Assembly (NCBI GenBank): GCA_014529385.2
Contig: CM043953.1
Coordinates: 81,416,338-81,474,337 of the forward strand
Direction of reading: 5' to 3'
Source: Adiantum capillus-veneris
Lineage: Eukaryota; Streptophyta; Polypodiopsida; Polypodiales; Pteridaceae
Length of the DNA stretch: 58,000 nt
Under the pieces are notes generated by a model. The model saw only the letters and a list, made by a program, of their open reading frames with translations. It did no database searches and was not told where the DNA came from. How positions within the stretch are numbered: position 1 is the first letter of the stretch; each line of letters begins with the position of its first letter. Position numbers and translations under genes: made by a program. Positions 36,637 through 48,264 of the stretch are shown here, in pieces.

Positions 36637-36664
36637 CAAGTGCTCTGCAAATGATGCTCTCAAT
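36374..36664. repeat. Large inverted repeat: R-U5 of the LTR and its reverse copy beyond the PBS
   Basis: The sequence from ATTGAGAGCATCATTTGCAG (36374) through the LTR end recurs in reverse complement down to 36664. The innermost 24-bp arms (36519-36542 and 36550-36573) are perfect, with a 7-nt loop CATCAGA inside the PBS. Outer arms show several mismatches and a CT tract of 83 bp facing a GA tract of about 30 bp. Confidence 0.88.
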
Positions 36665-37238
36665 AATAAAAGGTAAGAATAAGAAGAGAACAAGGACATC
36701 AAATGTTACCATTTCCACAACAAAGGGCACAGAGAATCAAAATGTAGAAAGAAGAAGCGAGACGAGTCCAACAAAGAGAAACAGACAGCCTCAACTGCAG
36801 TTGTAGCGTCTCACGAGACGATAGGGACCGCTCTTGTCATGACGACGGACCACGCTCTTGCTACATCATAGTCACGCACTTGGGTTGTTGACAGTGGATC
36901 CACCAATCACATGACTCCCCAACAGTCATGGTTTAGCTCTCTCAGGGAGACTCATGGGTAGACCATCACTATGGGTGACAACCATGAGATTCTAGTGTCT
37001 GGCACAGACCAGATTACCCTCTTTCATTCAACCTCAGACACGAAGTTCAGTTCAGTGGAGGTGCTTTACGTTTTGGACATGACCTTCAACCTCCTCTCTG
37101 TGTCGAGTTTGGACTCTCAGGGAGATGACATACACTTTGGGAGTGGCACAGTCACCATTTCTGATTCTACAACAGGTACTATCCTTGCATGCAATGAGCA
37201 CGATGGTTCGCTATATTCTTCTGTCTAGGACCACGGAG
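36665..37238 (+). pseudogene. Copia-3 zinc knuckle remnant and protease
   Basis: In one frame, a mutated zinc knuckle lies at 36704-36745 (CYHFHNKGHRESKC, second Cys replaced by Phe). Then comes the protease active site WVVDSGSTNHMTP near 36879-36917, the only intact D-S-G of the four copia copies. The frame continues with TITMGDNHEILVSG and LDMTFNLLSVSSLDSQGD to the stop near 37226. Stops at about 36867 and 36960 interrupt it. Gag upstream of the knuckle is absent, replaced by the inverted R-U5 copy. Confidence 0.75.
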
Positions 37239-38110
37239 TCTTCTTCTCTATGGCATGCACGATTTGGACACCTATGTTATCAGCACCTTCAACAGGCTAC
37301 TAGGACCTCTATGGTGGTGGGTTTACCAGTGATACGCTCCTCATCAGGTGTATGCGAGGCTTGCCAGTTGGGCAAGCAACACAAGGTTACATTTCCAAAG
37401 CACGCATCCAACAGAGCTTCGGCACCACTTGCACTGGTTCACATCGATCTATGTGGCCCAATGAGCACTACTTCATTTTCTAGCTCACAATTTTTGCTTG
37501 TGCTTGTGAATGATTTCAGCAGGTACACTTGGGCTTGGTTCCTAAAGCTCAAGTTGGAGGCTTTCTGTTTTGTTCGAAATTGGAAGATGATGGTTGAAAA
37601 GGAGAAGGACTTGCACGTCAAATGTATTCACTTAGACAGAGGGGGTGAGTTCACCTCGAAGGACTTTGCACAGTGGTGGAAGTCAGAGGGCATCCAGGGC
37701 CAGCTGACTACTCCTTACGCTCCTTCCCAAAACGGAGTTGTTGAGTGAAAGAATTATACTATCATGGAGATGGTTCGTGCGATGCTTGCGCATGCTTCCT
37801 TGCCGCAATTTTACTGGGCATAGGTGTACAACATGGCGATTTACATCCAGAACCGTTCTCCTACCCATGCTTTGCAGGACACAACTCCTTATCAGGCTTA
37901 CTACGGTTGCAAGCCCTCAGTCTCACACTTTTGAGTTTTTGGGTGTCCGGACTTTGTCCATGTGCCAAAGGAGAAGTGACAAAAGTTAGACTTCAAGGCG
38001 AAGAAGCTTATCTTCCTGGGCTATTCACAAGAGTCTAACGGATACCGGCTTTATGATTCTGATGCCAAGAACCACCACAGTTAGCGGTGATGTGACTTTC
38101 ATGGAGCTCT
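37125..38110 (+). pseudogene. Copia-3 integrase
   Basis: A frame shifted relative to the protease reads LWHARFGHLCYQHLQQATRT, CEACQLGKQHKVTF (zinc region), HIDLCGPM, DFSRYTWAWFLKLK, LDRGGEFTSKDF and APSQNGVVE, giving the D...D...E core of Ty1-copia integrase. After TGA at 37746-37748 the same frame continues (EMVRAMLAHASLPQFYWA) with more stops to about 38090. Confidence 0.8.
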
Positions 38111-38527
38111 TCAACACACCTATAGAGGGGGAAACATCCAATCCTATACCTTCCCTACCTCCTCCTCGTCCACCTCCTACACCTGATCCCATCCATGCTC
38201 ATGTTCATGTACCCTCTACACCTTAGCCAATTACTTCACCTGATCATGCCATGTCAAATTCCAATTTTGATGTGGATGATGTGTCTCCTTGGGTGGAGGC
38301 GGTTTCACCTTGCAAGGAGAAGTTAGTTCCTGGTTGGCTCTACTCTAGGGTTTCTTCCTCTGGCATCACAAAGTTACCAGACTCGTCAACCTTGGACAAA
38401 CTCGATGTTTTGCACGCCTCAAGGACAGCCAAGTTTATGATGGTGCAGAGTTGGTGAACTTTGGACTCGTGTCTTAGATTCAGGCTTCACCAGTTGAGCC
38501 TTCCTTGATGGAGGAAAGCACTCCATC

Positions 38528-40008
38528 ATGATTTCTGGAAGCGTGCCCATGCAGACAGAGATGGATGCTATCAAGCGGAATAAAACTTGGACTGTGGTTC
38601 CCAGGCCCAACAAGCGGAAGGTGGCTTCTATGAAATGGATTTTCAAGGCAAAGTACAAGGCCAATGGTTCCCTCGACAAACACAAGGCGAGACTTGTTTC
38701 TCAGGGTTTCACACAGCGACCAGGCATGGACTTTGATGAGATCTTTGCTCCCACCGCTTGCATGACTACCATATGCACAGTGTTTGCTCTCGTAGTCAAC
38801 TTTGGTTGGTCTGTCTTCCAGCTGGATGTCAAAAGTGAATTTCTGAATGGAGATTTGGATAAAGAAGTTTATGTGGAGAAACCTCCTGGGTTTTGTATAC
38901 CATGCAAGGAGGATTGGAACTATCAGTTGTGGAAAGCATTGTATGGACTGAAGCAGGCTGGACGACAGTGGTATCTCGCACTTGACCAATTTCTCATGAA
39001 GATGGGGTTACGGTGTATCTCATCAGATTCCAATTATTATGTTGTCTCTGATGGCTCTTTGGTTGCAATAGTGATTGTCTATGTGGATGATCTCATTTTC
39101 ACAGGCTCTTGGACCAGCAAGATCAAGTGGATCACTGATCTTGGGCTTCTTCACTATTTTCTTGAATTCCAGATTTTTTAGACACCAGACGGCATCTTCT
39201 TTTCTTAGCGGAAGTATGCAAATGCTATCCTGGAGAGATTCCAGATGATAGGCTACAGACCGATTGGCACTACTCTTGAACCCGGAGAGAACGTATCGCT
39301 TCACGATCCTTCCCCATGGATTGACTTGGAGCAGTACAAGAATGTTGCTGACTGCCTCGTATGGCTGACTTATTCCCAACTAGACATCTATTACACAGTT
39401 TCTGTCCTCAGTTCCTTCAACACCCGACCTCGTTAGTGACATTGGCAGTGTGCCCAACGTACTTTGCGGTACATCAGTGGCACTTGGACCATGGTGTGTT
39501 CTATGGTCGCTCCAAGGGTTGCACCTTACTTGGTTGGTGCGATTTAGATTGGGCAAGAAATCCAGATACTCGGCGCTCTACTACAAGAGTAGTTTTCACA
39601 CTCGGCTCCGGACCCATTTCATGGAGTAGTAAGCGGCAACCCACCGTTGCGCTATCTTCTACAGAGGTGGAGTACAGAGCAGCTTGCTATGCTGCTTGTG
39701 AGGCCATATGGCTATGGATATTACTGGGAGAATTTTGTTTTCCCCAAACCGCTACGACTTGTCTTTTGTGCGACAATCAAAGTTGCATTGCTATTGTCAA
39801 GAATCCTATCTTTCACGCTTGGACAAAGCACATTGAGGTGCAGTACCACTACGTTCGGGAGCGAGTTTTGGCTGGAGATGTTTATTTGGAGTATGTTCCT
39901 AGATTGGACAATGCAGCAGACATCTTCACAAAGGCAGTACCTCAACAGACTTTGGCTTCTCACCTTCGACTCCTCTGTGTTGTCTTAGCATCCGGTGCTG
40001 AGAGGGGG

Positions 40009-40014
<6 letters not shown>
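38528..40014 (+). pseudogene. Copia-3 reverse transcriptase and RNase H
   Basis: RT (38528-39181) carries MQTEMDAIKRNKTWTVVPRP, KARLVSQGFTQRPGMDFDEI, QLDVKSEFLNGDL, ALYGLKQAGRQWY and active site VIVYVDDLIF. Stops at about 39179 and 39207 follow, then the frame shifts near 39430 into RNase H (WCDLDWARNPDTRRSTTR, WSSKRQPTVALSSTEVEYRA, CDNQSCIAIVKNPIFHAWTK) ending at TAG 40012-40014 inside the LTR start. Catalytic Asp residues of RT are kept. Confidence 0.85.
40000..40008 (+). promoter_or_regulatory. Copia-3 polypurine tract
   Basis: GAGAGGGGG immediately before the right LTR start TGTTAGA at 40009. Confidence 0.8.
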
Positions 40015-40513
<499 letters not shown>

Positions 40514-42035
40514 CTAGCACACAAAACAGACACCTCTCTACAGCCCAGTGCTTCTACAACACCCCAATCCACTAGAAAAACCTCTCAAAACACCACAATT
40601 ATGTAGGGAAACCATCGTTTACACACAACCCGACACACACACACTTGTTGCAACACTACAAACAAACCCACTCACTCCGCACTGCTCAATTCATAGCCTT
40701 CCACACACACAACACCTCTCTCTATACGTCTTTGCACAACACAAAGCGGTCTGTGAGCACACACATCTGCCAGCATCGACACACACATAGAGAGAAAAAG
40801 AGAAGGGGGAAGGGGGAATCGACACAAAAACACAACAATGATGGCTTCAATTTGTTCAAAATGACCAATTACAAATCTGCTCCGTCGGGACACACATCGA
40901 CGGGCGCACATCCACAAACCAATAGCCCTCCTATCTCCGCATAGACTTAATGGCTCTAAAGCCCCTCTTGCTAAAGCCAAACGGCCAAAATCCCTTTCAA
41001 TGTCCAAGAAAACTCCTCTTATAGGAGGCTAAAATACTTGAAAAATAAAAAAAATTGGGTCTATCCTGCTCGTGCAGCCTTTCTTGAGCCCATTTTTGCA
41101 TTTCTATGCATTCCATACAAGTGGCACATCACCTTTAGTACACATTGCGTGATGGGGATACCTCAACCACTTATCCCTCTCTCTCACAGTACAACATGGG
41201 AAACATCCCTTATACGGATGTCACGGCGCTGTGACAACAATTTCGTGGAAACCTCCCCCTCATAAAAAGTTGAACGCCCATAGGGGCCATTAAAACCCCA
41301 CCTTTGCCACATCATCATCATCATCCACAGAGACTTCAACGGCCGGCTCTACCAACAAACACTACGGCGGCACCCGCAGTAAGACACCACCACCAAAATC
41401 TGCCAAGCACAGTGCTCGCTATGCGCATGTGAGGAAGGAGGGCTAGACCCCATAGCCATGGGCTCATCAAGCTCCCCCAAACTCCCATGCTTTGTGATTC
41501 TTAGAGTGTGTTCATGGAGCACTATATATACCCCAACTATCCAGCCAATGCCTTTGCATGTGGGCTGATTGGTTGGACACATGTCACTCACCGGGCGATT
41601 CTCCCCCTAGGGCCCTTCAAGGTCCTCATAAAACTTTAGCAAAAAAACCCATCTTTCGCCTTTTTCAATCAACTTCCATTTGGTGCCCAGTGGGTGGAAC
41701 ACCAAGCCACAAAACACACTTGAATCCCCACATTGCTGACTTTGAAGTCCACCATCTGATGGCACCTTTAATAATGCAATCAACTGGGCACATAACTAGC
41801 CCCCCTGAAAACTTCATATGGCCATATCTTCCCCATCTAAGCTCCAAAACCTGATAAGACCGGCATGATCCACAGCATGAGCACTTCACATATATCCATT
41901 CATATCAGCTATGACCACTCGTCCCTACTTGCCTAGGTCTTTTGTACCTGCTTTAGCCCTTTTCCATGCACATGTCAGCATCCAAAGAACTACACAACAC
42001 ATTTCCTAGCATCAACCAACTTTGGTTGTACCAAC

Positions 42036-43058
42036 GTATGCCAACAATGTGTCTTATTGAGTTAGGGAATTGGAAATTTTGAGCTTATTGCTACAAGTGA
42101 GTACCCTTTCACAATTGTGGATGCTCTGTATGGGCCCAAGGATCAAGAAGAATCCTTTGTCTATACTTGCAAAACTCCATCTTGTAGAGTTAAGGTTCTG
42201 AATGATAGGTAGACCATGCATGATTTTAGGTACTATTGTGGCATATAGTACTTCGGTTCATGGATTGTGTAAGCTCAATGTGTACTAGAAATGTGTGGAA
42301 GATTCAAATTGCGTAGTTTTTTTTTTTCAAAGGCTATTTTTAGGTGCAAAACTTTGCTATGTTCATTTTGGTCATGTGAGATTTTGCTAGTTTGCTATAT
42401 TTGCAAAAAATTGATTTAGGTGCTTCATTTCCCCCTCTTTAGGCACCATTAAACCATGCATGCAAAGGGTGTACTTTGGGTGTAATGCAATATTCCAAGT
42501 TTCCAAAGAATGGTTCTATGCCTGAACAAAATGGTAAATAATGAATGATTAGGTTTTGAAAAGCATTTTTTTTGTTACAATCTACAAAGAAAAGGTTACA
42601 GAGGTACTATCATCCACAAATAAAGCCTATCTCGATTGGTTTTGATGTTGTTTTTGTGGGAGATGTAGATCAACCCTTGCTAGCATCTACCAATGAAACA
42701 CATACGAGCTCACAATACGTATATGATACATTTTAGAATGATGATATAATTGATAAGGATAGGGATGAAAATGAGCAAGCAAGAAATATGCCAGGATTAT
42801 TAGTGAAAACCTTGCATGAGAGTAAATGGGGCTCACCTCTAGGTAGGCATATTCTTTTGGGTTTTCACCATGCCGCTTTTGTATCATCTAGATTGTTATG
42901 TTTTGGTTGTGTCTAGTATGACAAAGAGCTTGTGTCATATTATGAAGCATGAAATTAAGAAGTTTGGCTAGCTACAATGCAATCTAAGTATGATGCTATT
43001 GTGAAGAATGGCACGGGATCTTGTGTGGCTTGCCTCATGGAAAAAAGGCCATTGGTAG
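42036..43058 (+). pseudogene. Old Ty1-copia relic (RT start), cut by TG-2
   Basis: The plus-strand stretch ends in EVWLATMQSKYDAIVKNGTG and SCVACLMEKRPL (about 42955-43055), which matches the start of the copia RT domain, where a Trp-x-x-Ala-Met...E-x-x-x-I/L motif precedes K-W-V. Two stops break it just upstream (near 42947 and 42953). 42036-42900 is AT-rich and otherwise unassigned, perhaps the integrase-RT linker. The RT breaks off where the TG-2 LTR starts. Confidence 0.5.
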
Positions 43059-43067
43059 GGTTAGACG

Positions 43068-44505
43068 TGTTTTTTGGTTCAAGGGAAGTGCTAGTAGAGC
43101 CAAATATGTTAAGGAGGCAAGTTGATGCTCTAAGAGGTGCTAAAGTTCTAGGGGGCCTATTGTGTGCATGGATGGCTACATGCATGGGTAAATATGGAAG
43201 AGAGCAAAGCCAGGTGTTTGATCCAGAAGGACAGACTATGGAGGGGATGGGGCAACCTACTTGAGATATGGAAGTAGGAGGTAAAAATGAGACTTTGTGC
43301 ATATGGTAGTGGTTTTGTTGTTCTGCTCATAGTGTTGTCTAGTTTTGCAGTTTTTAAGCAAAAAAAGCAATTTTTTGGTTGAGCATGAATGTTCAACATG
43401 GGGGTTGGGCAATGATGGTGCAGCCAAACCATGTCGACCATGGCAAAGGGCACAAGCAGTGGTATGTATGCTGATAGGTGCATGGCAAAGGGCTAAAGCA
43501 GGAGTGAAGGACCTGGGCAGGCAGGTGACAACTAAAATATATGCATGATGGGGTTTCGTTGTCTAAAAGGGCTCCAAAATGGGTCAGATGGGATGGCAAA
43601 AGAAGGTGTTTAGAAGTGCTCATTTTTTGCTTTGTGGTGTGGAGCTTGAGATTTTGTGCAAGCTGGTCAAAACAACTCCTCAAACGGAGCTACGGTGTGA
43701 AAGTTATGGCCGTTTGAAGATGGAGTGGTTTGTAGATCCTAAACGGACAGGGTAGGAGGAGACAGGTGGTCAGAGATGAAGTGAATGCATGGGCCTAGAG
43801 TGCTCATCATGTGGAGCATGTTGGTATTTTTCGATTGACAATGGGAGTCTTGGTTGCCAAGATATTTCCATTTGAAGTCTCGTTGGGGGCAAGTACTATG
43901 CCGATTTGGTCGCATTGGAAGGTGTGCCATCTAAGGTTTTTTGGGAGCCTCAATGAGGAGCTCTCAGGGAGAAATGTTTTGGACGGTTTTGGGTCCAATG
44001 GGAAGGTGCTCTCTAGTTTTCAAAGAAGGGAGATCCATGGAGGTGAAGCCAAGGATTGCCGAAGTTTTGTTGCGCTCATCGTGGTTGTGCCGATGCAGCC
44101 AGTGTAGCCGAGTTTCATGATTGTTATAAAAGGTGTTTTTTTTGTCAAAATTAAGGCAAGCCATAGCCAAATTGTGTGCAGTTTCTTCCCCTTCACCCCC
44201 TTATTGTCTTTGCTATGCTCCAAGTGCTTTGTGTCGGTGTGTGTGTGTGCCTCCACGGGCCTTTTTGTGTGTGAGAGAGAAAGAGAGAGTGGTGTGTGAT
44301 GTGAGATTGTTGTAAATGGGAAAAACTGGTGTGTTGTGTTGTCAATTGATGATGCAAAGCGTGCATGCATTGATATACGTGCAGATGGTTATTTGTATAC
44401 AAAGGTGTGGAGTCTTGATGGTGTTTTATAGTGGATGGGGGTGTTGTGGAAACCCTCGTCTATAGAGAGGAAACTATTTGTGTGCTCAGAGTGTTCCCAT
44501 TTCCA
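43068..44505 (+). repeat. TG-2 5' LTR
   Basis: About 1.44 kb starting TGTTTTTTGGTTCAAGGG and ending TTTCCA. Aligns with 46915-48033 plus 52908-53290. TATAAAAG lies at 44125-44132. Confidence 0.72.
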
Positions 44506-44607
44506 TCTTCTAGTGCCCCCATGGAGGAGCATTTGATTGCTCCTATTTGAAGGTGAAGTTGTGGATTGGAGAAGCCAGATGTGATTGAAGAGCAGGTGTT
44601 GTAAAAG

Positions 44608-45085
44608 ATGGCATGGTCAGATTTTCCTATTTTCTTTGGGGTGGAAGATGCGGAAATTTGGCTGCAGGATTATGGTTTATTTGTGTTGGAGAGAAGATTA
44701 TCAAGAGAAGAAGGCACGGTTTGAGTTTCTTGGCTCCTGGTTTGTGCAAAAGCAAAGAGATGGTACGAGGGATTGCGAGATGAAGAAAAGGCGGACTGGA
44801 TGACTTTGGAAGCGGCTTTTTGATGCCAATATATACCGGATGTGTAGCTGATGAGGTAAAGCGGAGGTTGGATGGTCTAAAGCAAAGCCTAGACGGAGAT
44901 TTTCAAGCATTTGAGTGGGAATTTGAAGCCCTTTGGAGACAGCTGATGGAGGTAACTACTACCAATAATGTTGATTATTTGAAATTGAACAAATTTTTGG
45001 ATTGCGTGCATGAGGAGGTTAGAGATAAGGTTGAAGCGGACGGGCCTGTAACATATGCGAAAGCAATAAATTTGGCAAGGGGCTA
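44608..45085 (+). pseudogene. TG-2 gag
   Basis: ATG at 44608 opens MAWSDFPIFFGVEDAEIWLQ, matching TG-1 gag (MAWTGFPIFTGVKNAQTWLQ). A stop after about 38 codons and a frameshift near 44780 lead to the frame 44820-45086 (VADEVKRRLDGLKQSLDGDF, AFEWEFEALWRQLMEV, DKVEADGPVTYAKAINLARG). It has the layout of a Ty3-gypsy gag core with no zinc knuckle. The matching sequence in TG-1 shows that gag is a genuine part of the family. Confidence 0.65.
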
Positions 45086-45098
45086 AACTAAAAATATT

Positions 45099-45860
45099 TT
45101 GAAGAAGTGGCAAGCCAGGCAATGTTTGTCAAATGCTGTGGCACCTAGGCCAATCCAAGTGGCAGAAGTGAAGCCAAGGTTGATGCACAAGGAAGTGTCG
45201 GTGCAGGAGGAACCAAGGGTTCTATGGTTGCAACGAGATGGAGTGATTTCTATGCCAAAGATGCTAGTTAGGGAAGCTCCAATTGTGAAAGAAAGACAAG
45301 TGGTTTCAGATCAGGCAAGAGATACGCTACCGAGTCAAGGTATGGTTGATCAAGCTCCATTGTTGTGTGCTAGAAATCAGAGAGTGCGATTTGTAGATGA
45401 TGTTGAAGTGATGAAAGTAGAGGAAATCCCATATCTTGAGATAGATGAACAGGTGGAAATGGATGATAACAGTTCTATGGATGTTGATACGACATGGGAA
45501 ACCGACTCATCTTACTCAAGGTATGAGGAATTTGATCTCTTACATGTGGATAAAGATGTGAAAGATGCATGTGAGGAGCAGGAAGAAGTGCCAACCAATG
45601 TGCTTGATGGAGTCCAAGTGGAGGAGTCTAGGCCTACGGAAATGGACATGCAAATAAAGATGCTATGCAATGCCATGCTGATGACTATTCTTGTGAAGAT
45701 TGCAGTGGAATGTGCTACAATGGTGCATCAGGTACGGAGTGTTGCCATGAAAGAGGAAGCAAGCTTGTTTTTGGAGAGAGACCAAGGAAATGCGATAGAG
45801 GATAATTCTCTATCTTCTTTGGTTGAGAATGAATTGGAAGAGCAGGTGAATTTGAGTTGA
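45099..45860 (+). CDS. TG-2 ORF2: acidic protein of unknown function
   Basis: 253-codon open frame, the best preserved ORF2 copy. It starts in the gag-linker block (QVAEVKPRLMHKEVSVQEEP), then VDDVEVMKVEEIPYLEIDEQ, an acidic run with WETDSSYSRYEEFDLLHVDK, VPTNVLDGVQVEESRPTEMD, a short hydrophobic helix (LCNAMLMTILVKIAVECATM), and an acidic C-terminus. There are no catalytic motifs. The order of blocks is shared with TG-1 and in part with TG-3. It may be a gag-fused accessory or structural protein; that is inference. The frame is cut at 45850 by the RT insert and continues at 46334. Confidence 0.6.
   Translation: MKKWQARQCLSNAVAPRPIQVAEVKPRLMHKEVSVQEEPRVLWLQRDGVISMPKMLVREAPIVKERQVVSDQARDTLPSQGMVDQAPLLCARNQRVRFVDDVEVMKVEEIPYLEIDEQVEMDDNSSMDVDTTWETDSSYSRYEEFDLLHVDKDVKDACEEQEEVPTNVLDGVQVEESRPTEMDMQIKMLCNAMLMTILVKIAVECATMVHQVRSVAMKEEASLFLERDQGNAIEDNSLSSLVENELEEQVNLS
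45585..45849 (+). repeat. 265-bp direct repeat, copy A, flanking the RT insert
   Basis: Starts GAAGTGCCAACCAATGTGCT and ends ...GAATTGGAAGAG. Near-identical to 46334-46598 (a handful of substitutions). Confidence 0.88.
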
Positions 45861-46333
45861 AGCCAGAGGCCACACCGAAGGCTCAGAAGCTACGAAGGCT
45901 AGGAGTCATCAAGGAACAGGCTTTACTCAAGGAGGTAAGAAAGCTTCTAGCAGCAGGTTTCATTTATCCAGTGGAGAATTCAGAGTGGGTCGCTCCTATT
46001 GTTGTCACTCCTAAGAAAAATGGCAAGTGGAGGGTGTGTGTGGATTACCGTCCACTCAATGAGGCAACAAAAAGAGATCACTTTCCCCTCCCATTTCAAG
46101 ATGAGATACTAAATGAGGTAACTGGTCATGAGAAGTACACTGTGTGTGATGGCTACTCGGGTTACTTTCAAATAGGTATCACATTGGAATCAGTTGAAAA
46201 CAACCTTCATCACTCCTTGGGGTTGTTATGCTTTTAGAGTTATGCCATTTGGCCTGACAAATGCTCCTGTAACTTTCCAACGTTTCATGAACATGGTGTT
46301 TCAAGCATTCTTTAGAAAGTCAATCAAGGTGTG
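45850..46333 (+). pseudogene. Ty3-gypsy reverse transcriptase fragment inserted in TG-2 ORF2
   Basis: Encodes KAQKLRRLGVIKEQALLKEV, RKLLAAGFIYPVENSEWVAP, IVVTPKKNGKWRVCVDYRPL, KYTVCDGYSGYFQI and, after a frameshift near 46195, TTFITPWGCYAFRVMPFGLT and FQRFMNMVFQAFF. These are RT fingers/palm up to the strand before the catalytic Y-x-D-D, which is not included. Both ends join ORF2 sequence directly, and a 265-bp ORF2 segment is duplicated on either side. This RT is less degenerate than the gypsy RT at 33540-34265. Confidence 0.8.
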
Positions 46334-46873
46334 GAAGTGCCAACCAATGTGCTTGATGGAGTCCAAGTGGAGGAGTCTAGGCCTACGGAAATGGACATGC
46401 AGATAAAGATGCTATGCAATGCCATGCTGATGACTATGCTTGTGAAGATTGCAGTGGAATGTGCTACAATGGTGCATCAGGTACGGAGTGTTGCCATGAA
46501 AGAGGAAGCAAGCCTGTTTTTGGAGAGAGACCAGGGAAATGCGGTAGAGGATAATTCTCTATCTTCTTTGGTTGGGAATGAATTGGAAGAGTAGGTGATT
46601 AAAGAGTGGGCAGATGAAGTTGACAAAGTTGTGGTGTTGGTTGATCTTGAAGGGCCAGTCGATGATGAAGGGCTTGATGATGTTGGCATTGAGTTTGAAG
46701 AGAAAGTGAAAGAGAGCATGGAACCAATGGTGGAACCAATGCAACAGGTGTGCTCTATGACAGATGGAGGAGGATGTGTCCAATCTTTCAAAAGAGGTAT
46801 GTCACTAATGGTTGAAATGTATGCTTGTAAGTGCAATGTAGTGTGTTATCTGCAAGATACGAGGTTCCCTTGA
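46334..46873 (+). pseudogene. TG-2 ORF2 C-terminal part, with repeat copy B
   Basis: 46334-46598 repeats 45585-45849; TAG at about 46592-46594 ends that frame. The continuation (46595-46873: EWADEVDKVVVLVDLEGPVD, DEGLDDVGIEFEEKVKES) matches the C-terminal block of TG-1 ORF2 (NKQVVLIDLEWLIDDEGLEM). Confidence 0.6.
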
Positions 46874-46914
46874 GAGGAGCTCTAATTTACATGGTTGGGA
46901 GGGAGGGTCAAACG

Positions 46915-48033
46915 TGTTTGTTGGTTCAAGGGAAGTGCTAGTAGATCCAGATATTTCAAGGAGGCAGGTTGATGCTCGAAGAGGTGCTAAAGTTCTATGG
47001 GCCTATTGTGTGCATGGATGACTACATGCCTGGGTGAAACACTATTGGAGGTTGATACAGATGGATGAAAGAGGGCAAATCCAGGTGTTTTTTCTAGGAG
47101 GACAGACTATTCACGAGGTAAGGCAACCCACTTGAGGATTGGAAGTAGGATGCAAGAATAAGACTTTGCACATATGGTAGTGGTTTTTTTGGTATGCTCA
47201 AAGTGTTGTCTAGTTTTGGTATGCTCAAAGTGTTGTCTAGTTTTGCAATTTCTAGGCAAATAAAGCAGTTTTTGGTTGAGCATGAATGTTCAACAAGGGG
47301 TTTCGGCAATGATGGTGCAACCAAAGTGTGTCAACCATGGCAGAGGGCACAAGCAATGGTATGTATGCTGACAGGTGTATGGCAAAGGGCTAAAGCAGGA
47401 GTGAAGGACCTAGGCAGGTAGGTGACAATTGGAATGTATGCTTGATGGGGTTTCTTAGGCCAAAAGGGCTCCAAAATGGGTCAAATGGGATGGCAGGTGA
47501 AGATATCTAGAAGTTTTGGTTTTTTGTTTTGTGGTGTGGAGCTTGAGATGATGTGCAAGTTGGTCAAGACGGCTCCTCAAATGGAGCTAGGTTGTGAAAG
47601 TTATGGTTGTTTGAAGCTGGAATGGTTTGTAGATCCTAGACAAACAGGGCAGGTGGATACAAGTGTTCAGAGATGAAGTGAATGTATGGGCATAGAGTGC
47701 TCATCATGTGGAGCATGTCGTCTTTTTAGATCAACAATCAAAGTCCTGGCTGCCAAGATATTGCCAATTGAAGTCTCATTAGGGGCTACTTCTGTGCCAA
47801 TTTTGTCGCATTGGAAGGTCTACCATCTGAGGTTTTTGGGAGTCTCAATGAGGAGCTCTTAGGGAGAAGGGTTTTGGATAGTTTTGGGGCCAAGGAGGGC
47901 TCAAACGAGAAGGTGTTCTTGAGATTTCAACAAAGGGATCTCCACGGAGGTGAAGCCAAGGACTGCCGAAGTTTTGTTGCGCTCTTCATGGTCGTGCCAA
48001 CGAAGCCGGTGTAGCCAAGTTTCATGGTTTTTT
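46915..48033 (+). repeat. TG-2 3' LTR, part before Copia-2
   Basis: Matches 43068-44115, with a local 29-bp tandem repeat near 47194-47250 (GTATGCTCAAAGTGTTGTC twice) absent from the 5' LTR. It is split at 48033. Confidence 0.72.
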
Positions 48034-48249
48034 TGTTAAAGAATATGTCCATTGTGCTATGGACGGCCGGACACTGACTATACTATGTTGTAAATATACT
48101 TTGGATAATTGTTAAAAGAAGAAGAAGAGAAGAGCAGCTCGTTGAATGGCTGCTACAGCGTAACGATTGTGTGTGTGTGTGTCTCGATGTGTGTTGGTGT
48201 GTGTGCGTAGTCTTCTTTTCTACCTTCTCCATCACCTGCGCACTCTACA
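48034..48249 (+). repeat. Copia-2 5' LTR
   Basis: 216 bp from TGTTAAAGAATATG to CTCTACA; contains a short (GT)n at about 48170-48182. Confidence 0.92.
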
Positions 48250-48252
48250 AAG

Positions 48253-48264
48253 TGGTATCAGAGC
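48253..48264 (+). promoter_or_regulatory. Copia-2 primer-binding site (initiator Met tRNA)
   Basis: TGGTATCAGAGC, three bases after the LTR end. Confidence 0.94.

Noticed and set aside
42977-43264. 95-codon ORF as an independent gene
   Set aside because: It joins the end of a copia RT relic to the U3 of the TG-2 LTR, so the protein is chimeric. The LTR part is open in related copies too, but that is weak evidence.
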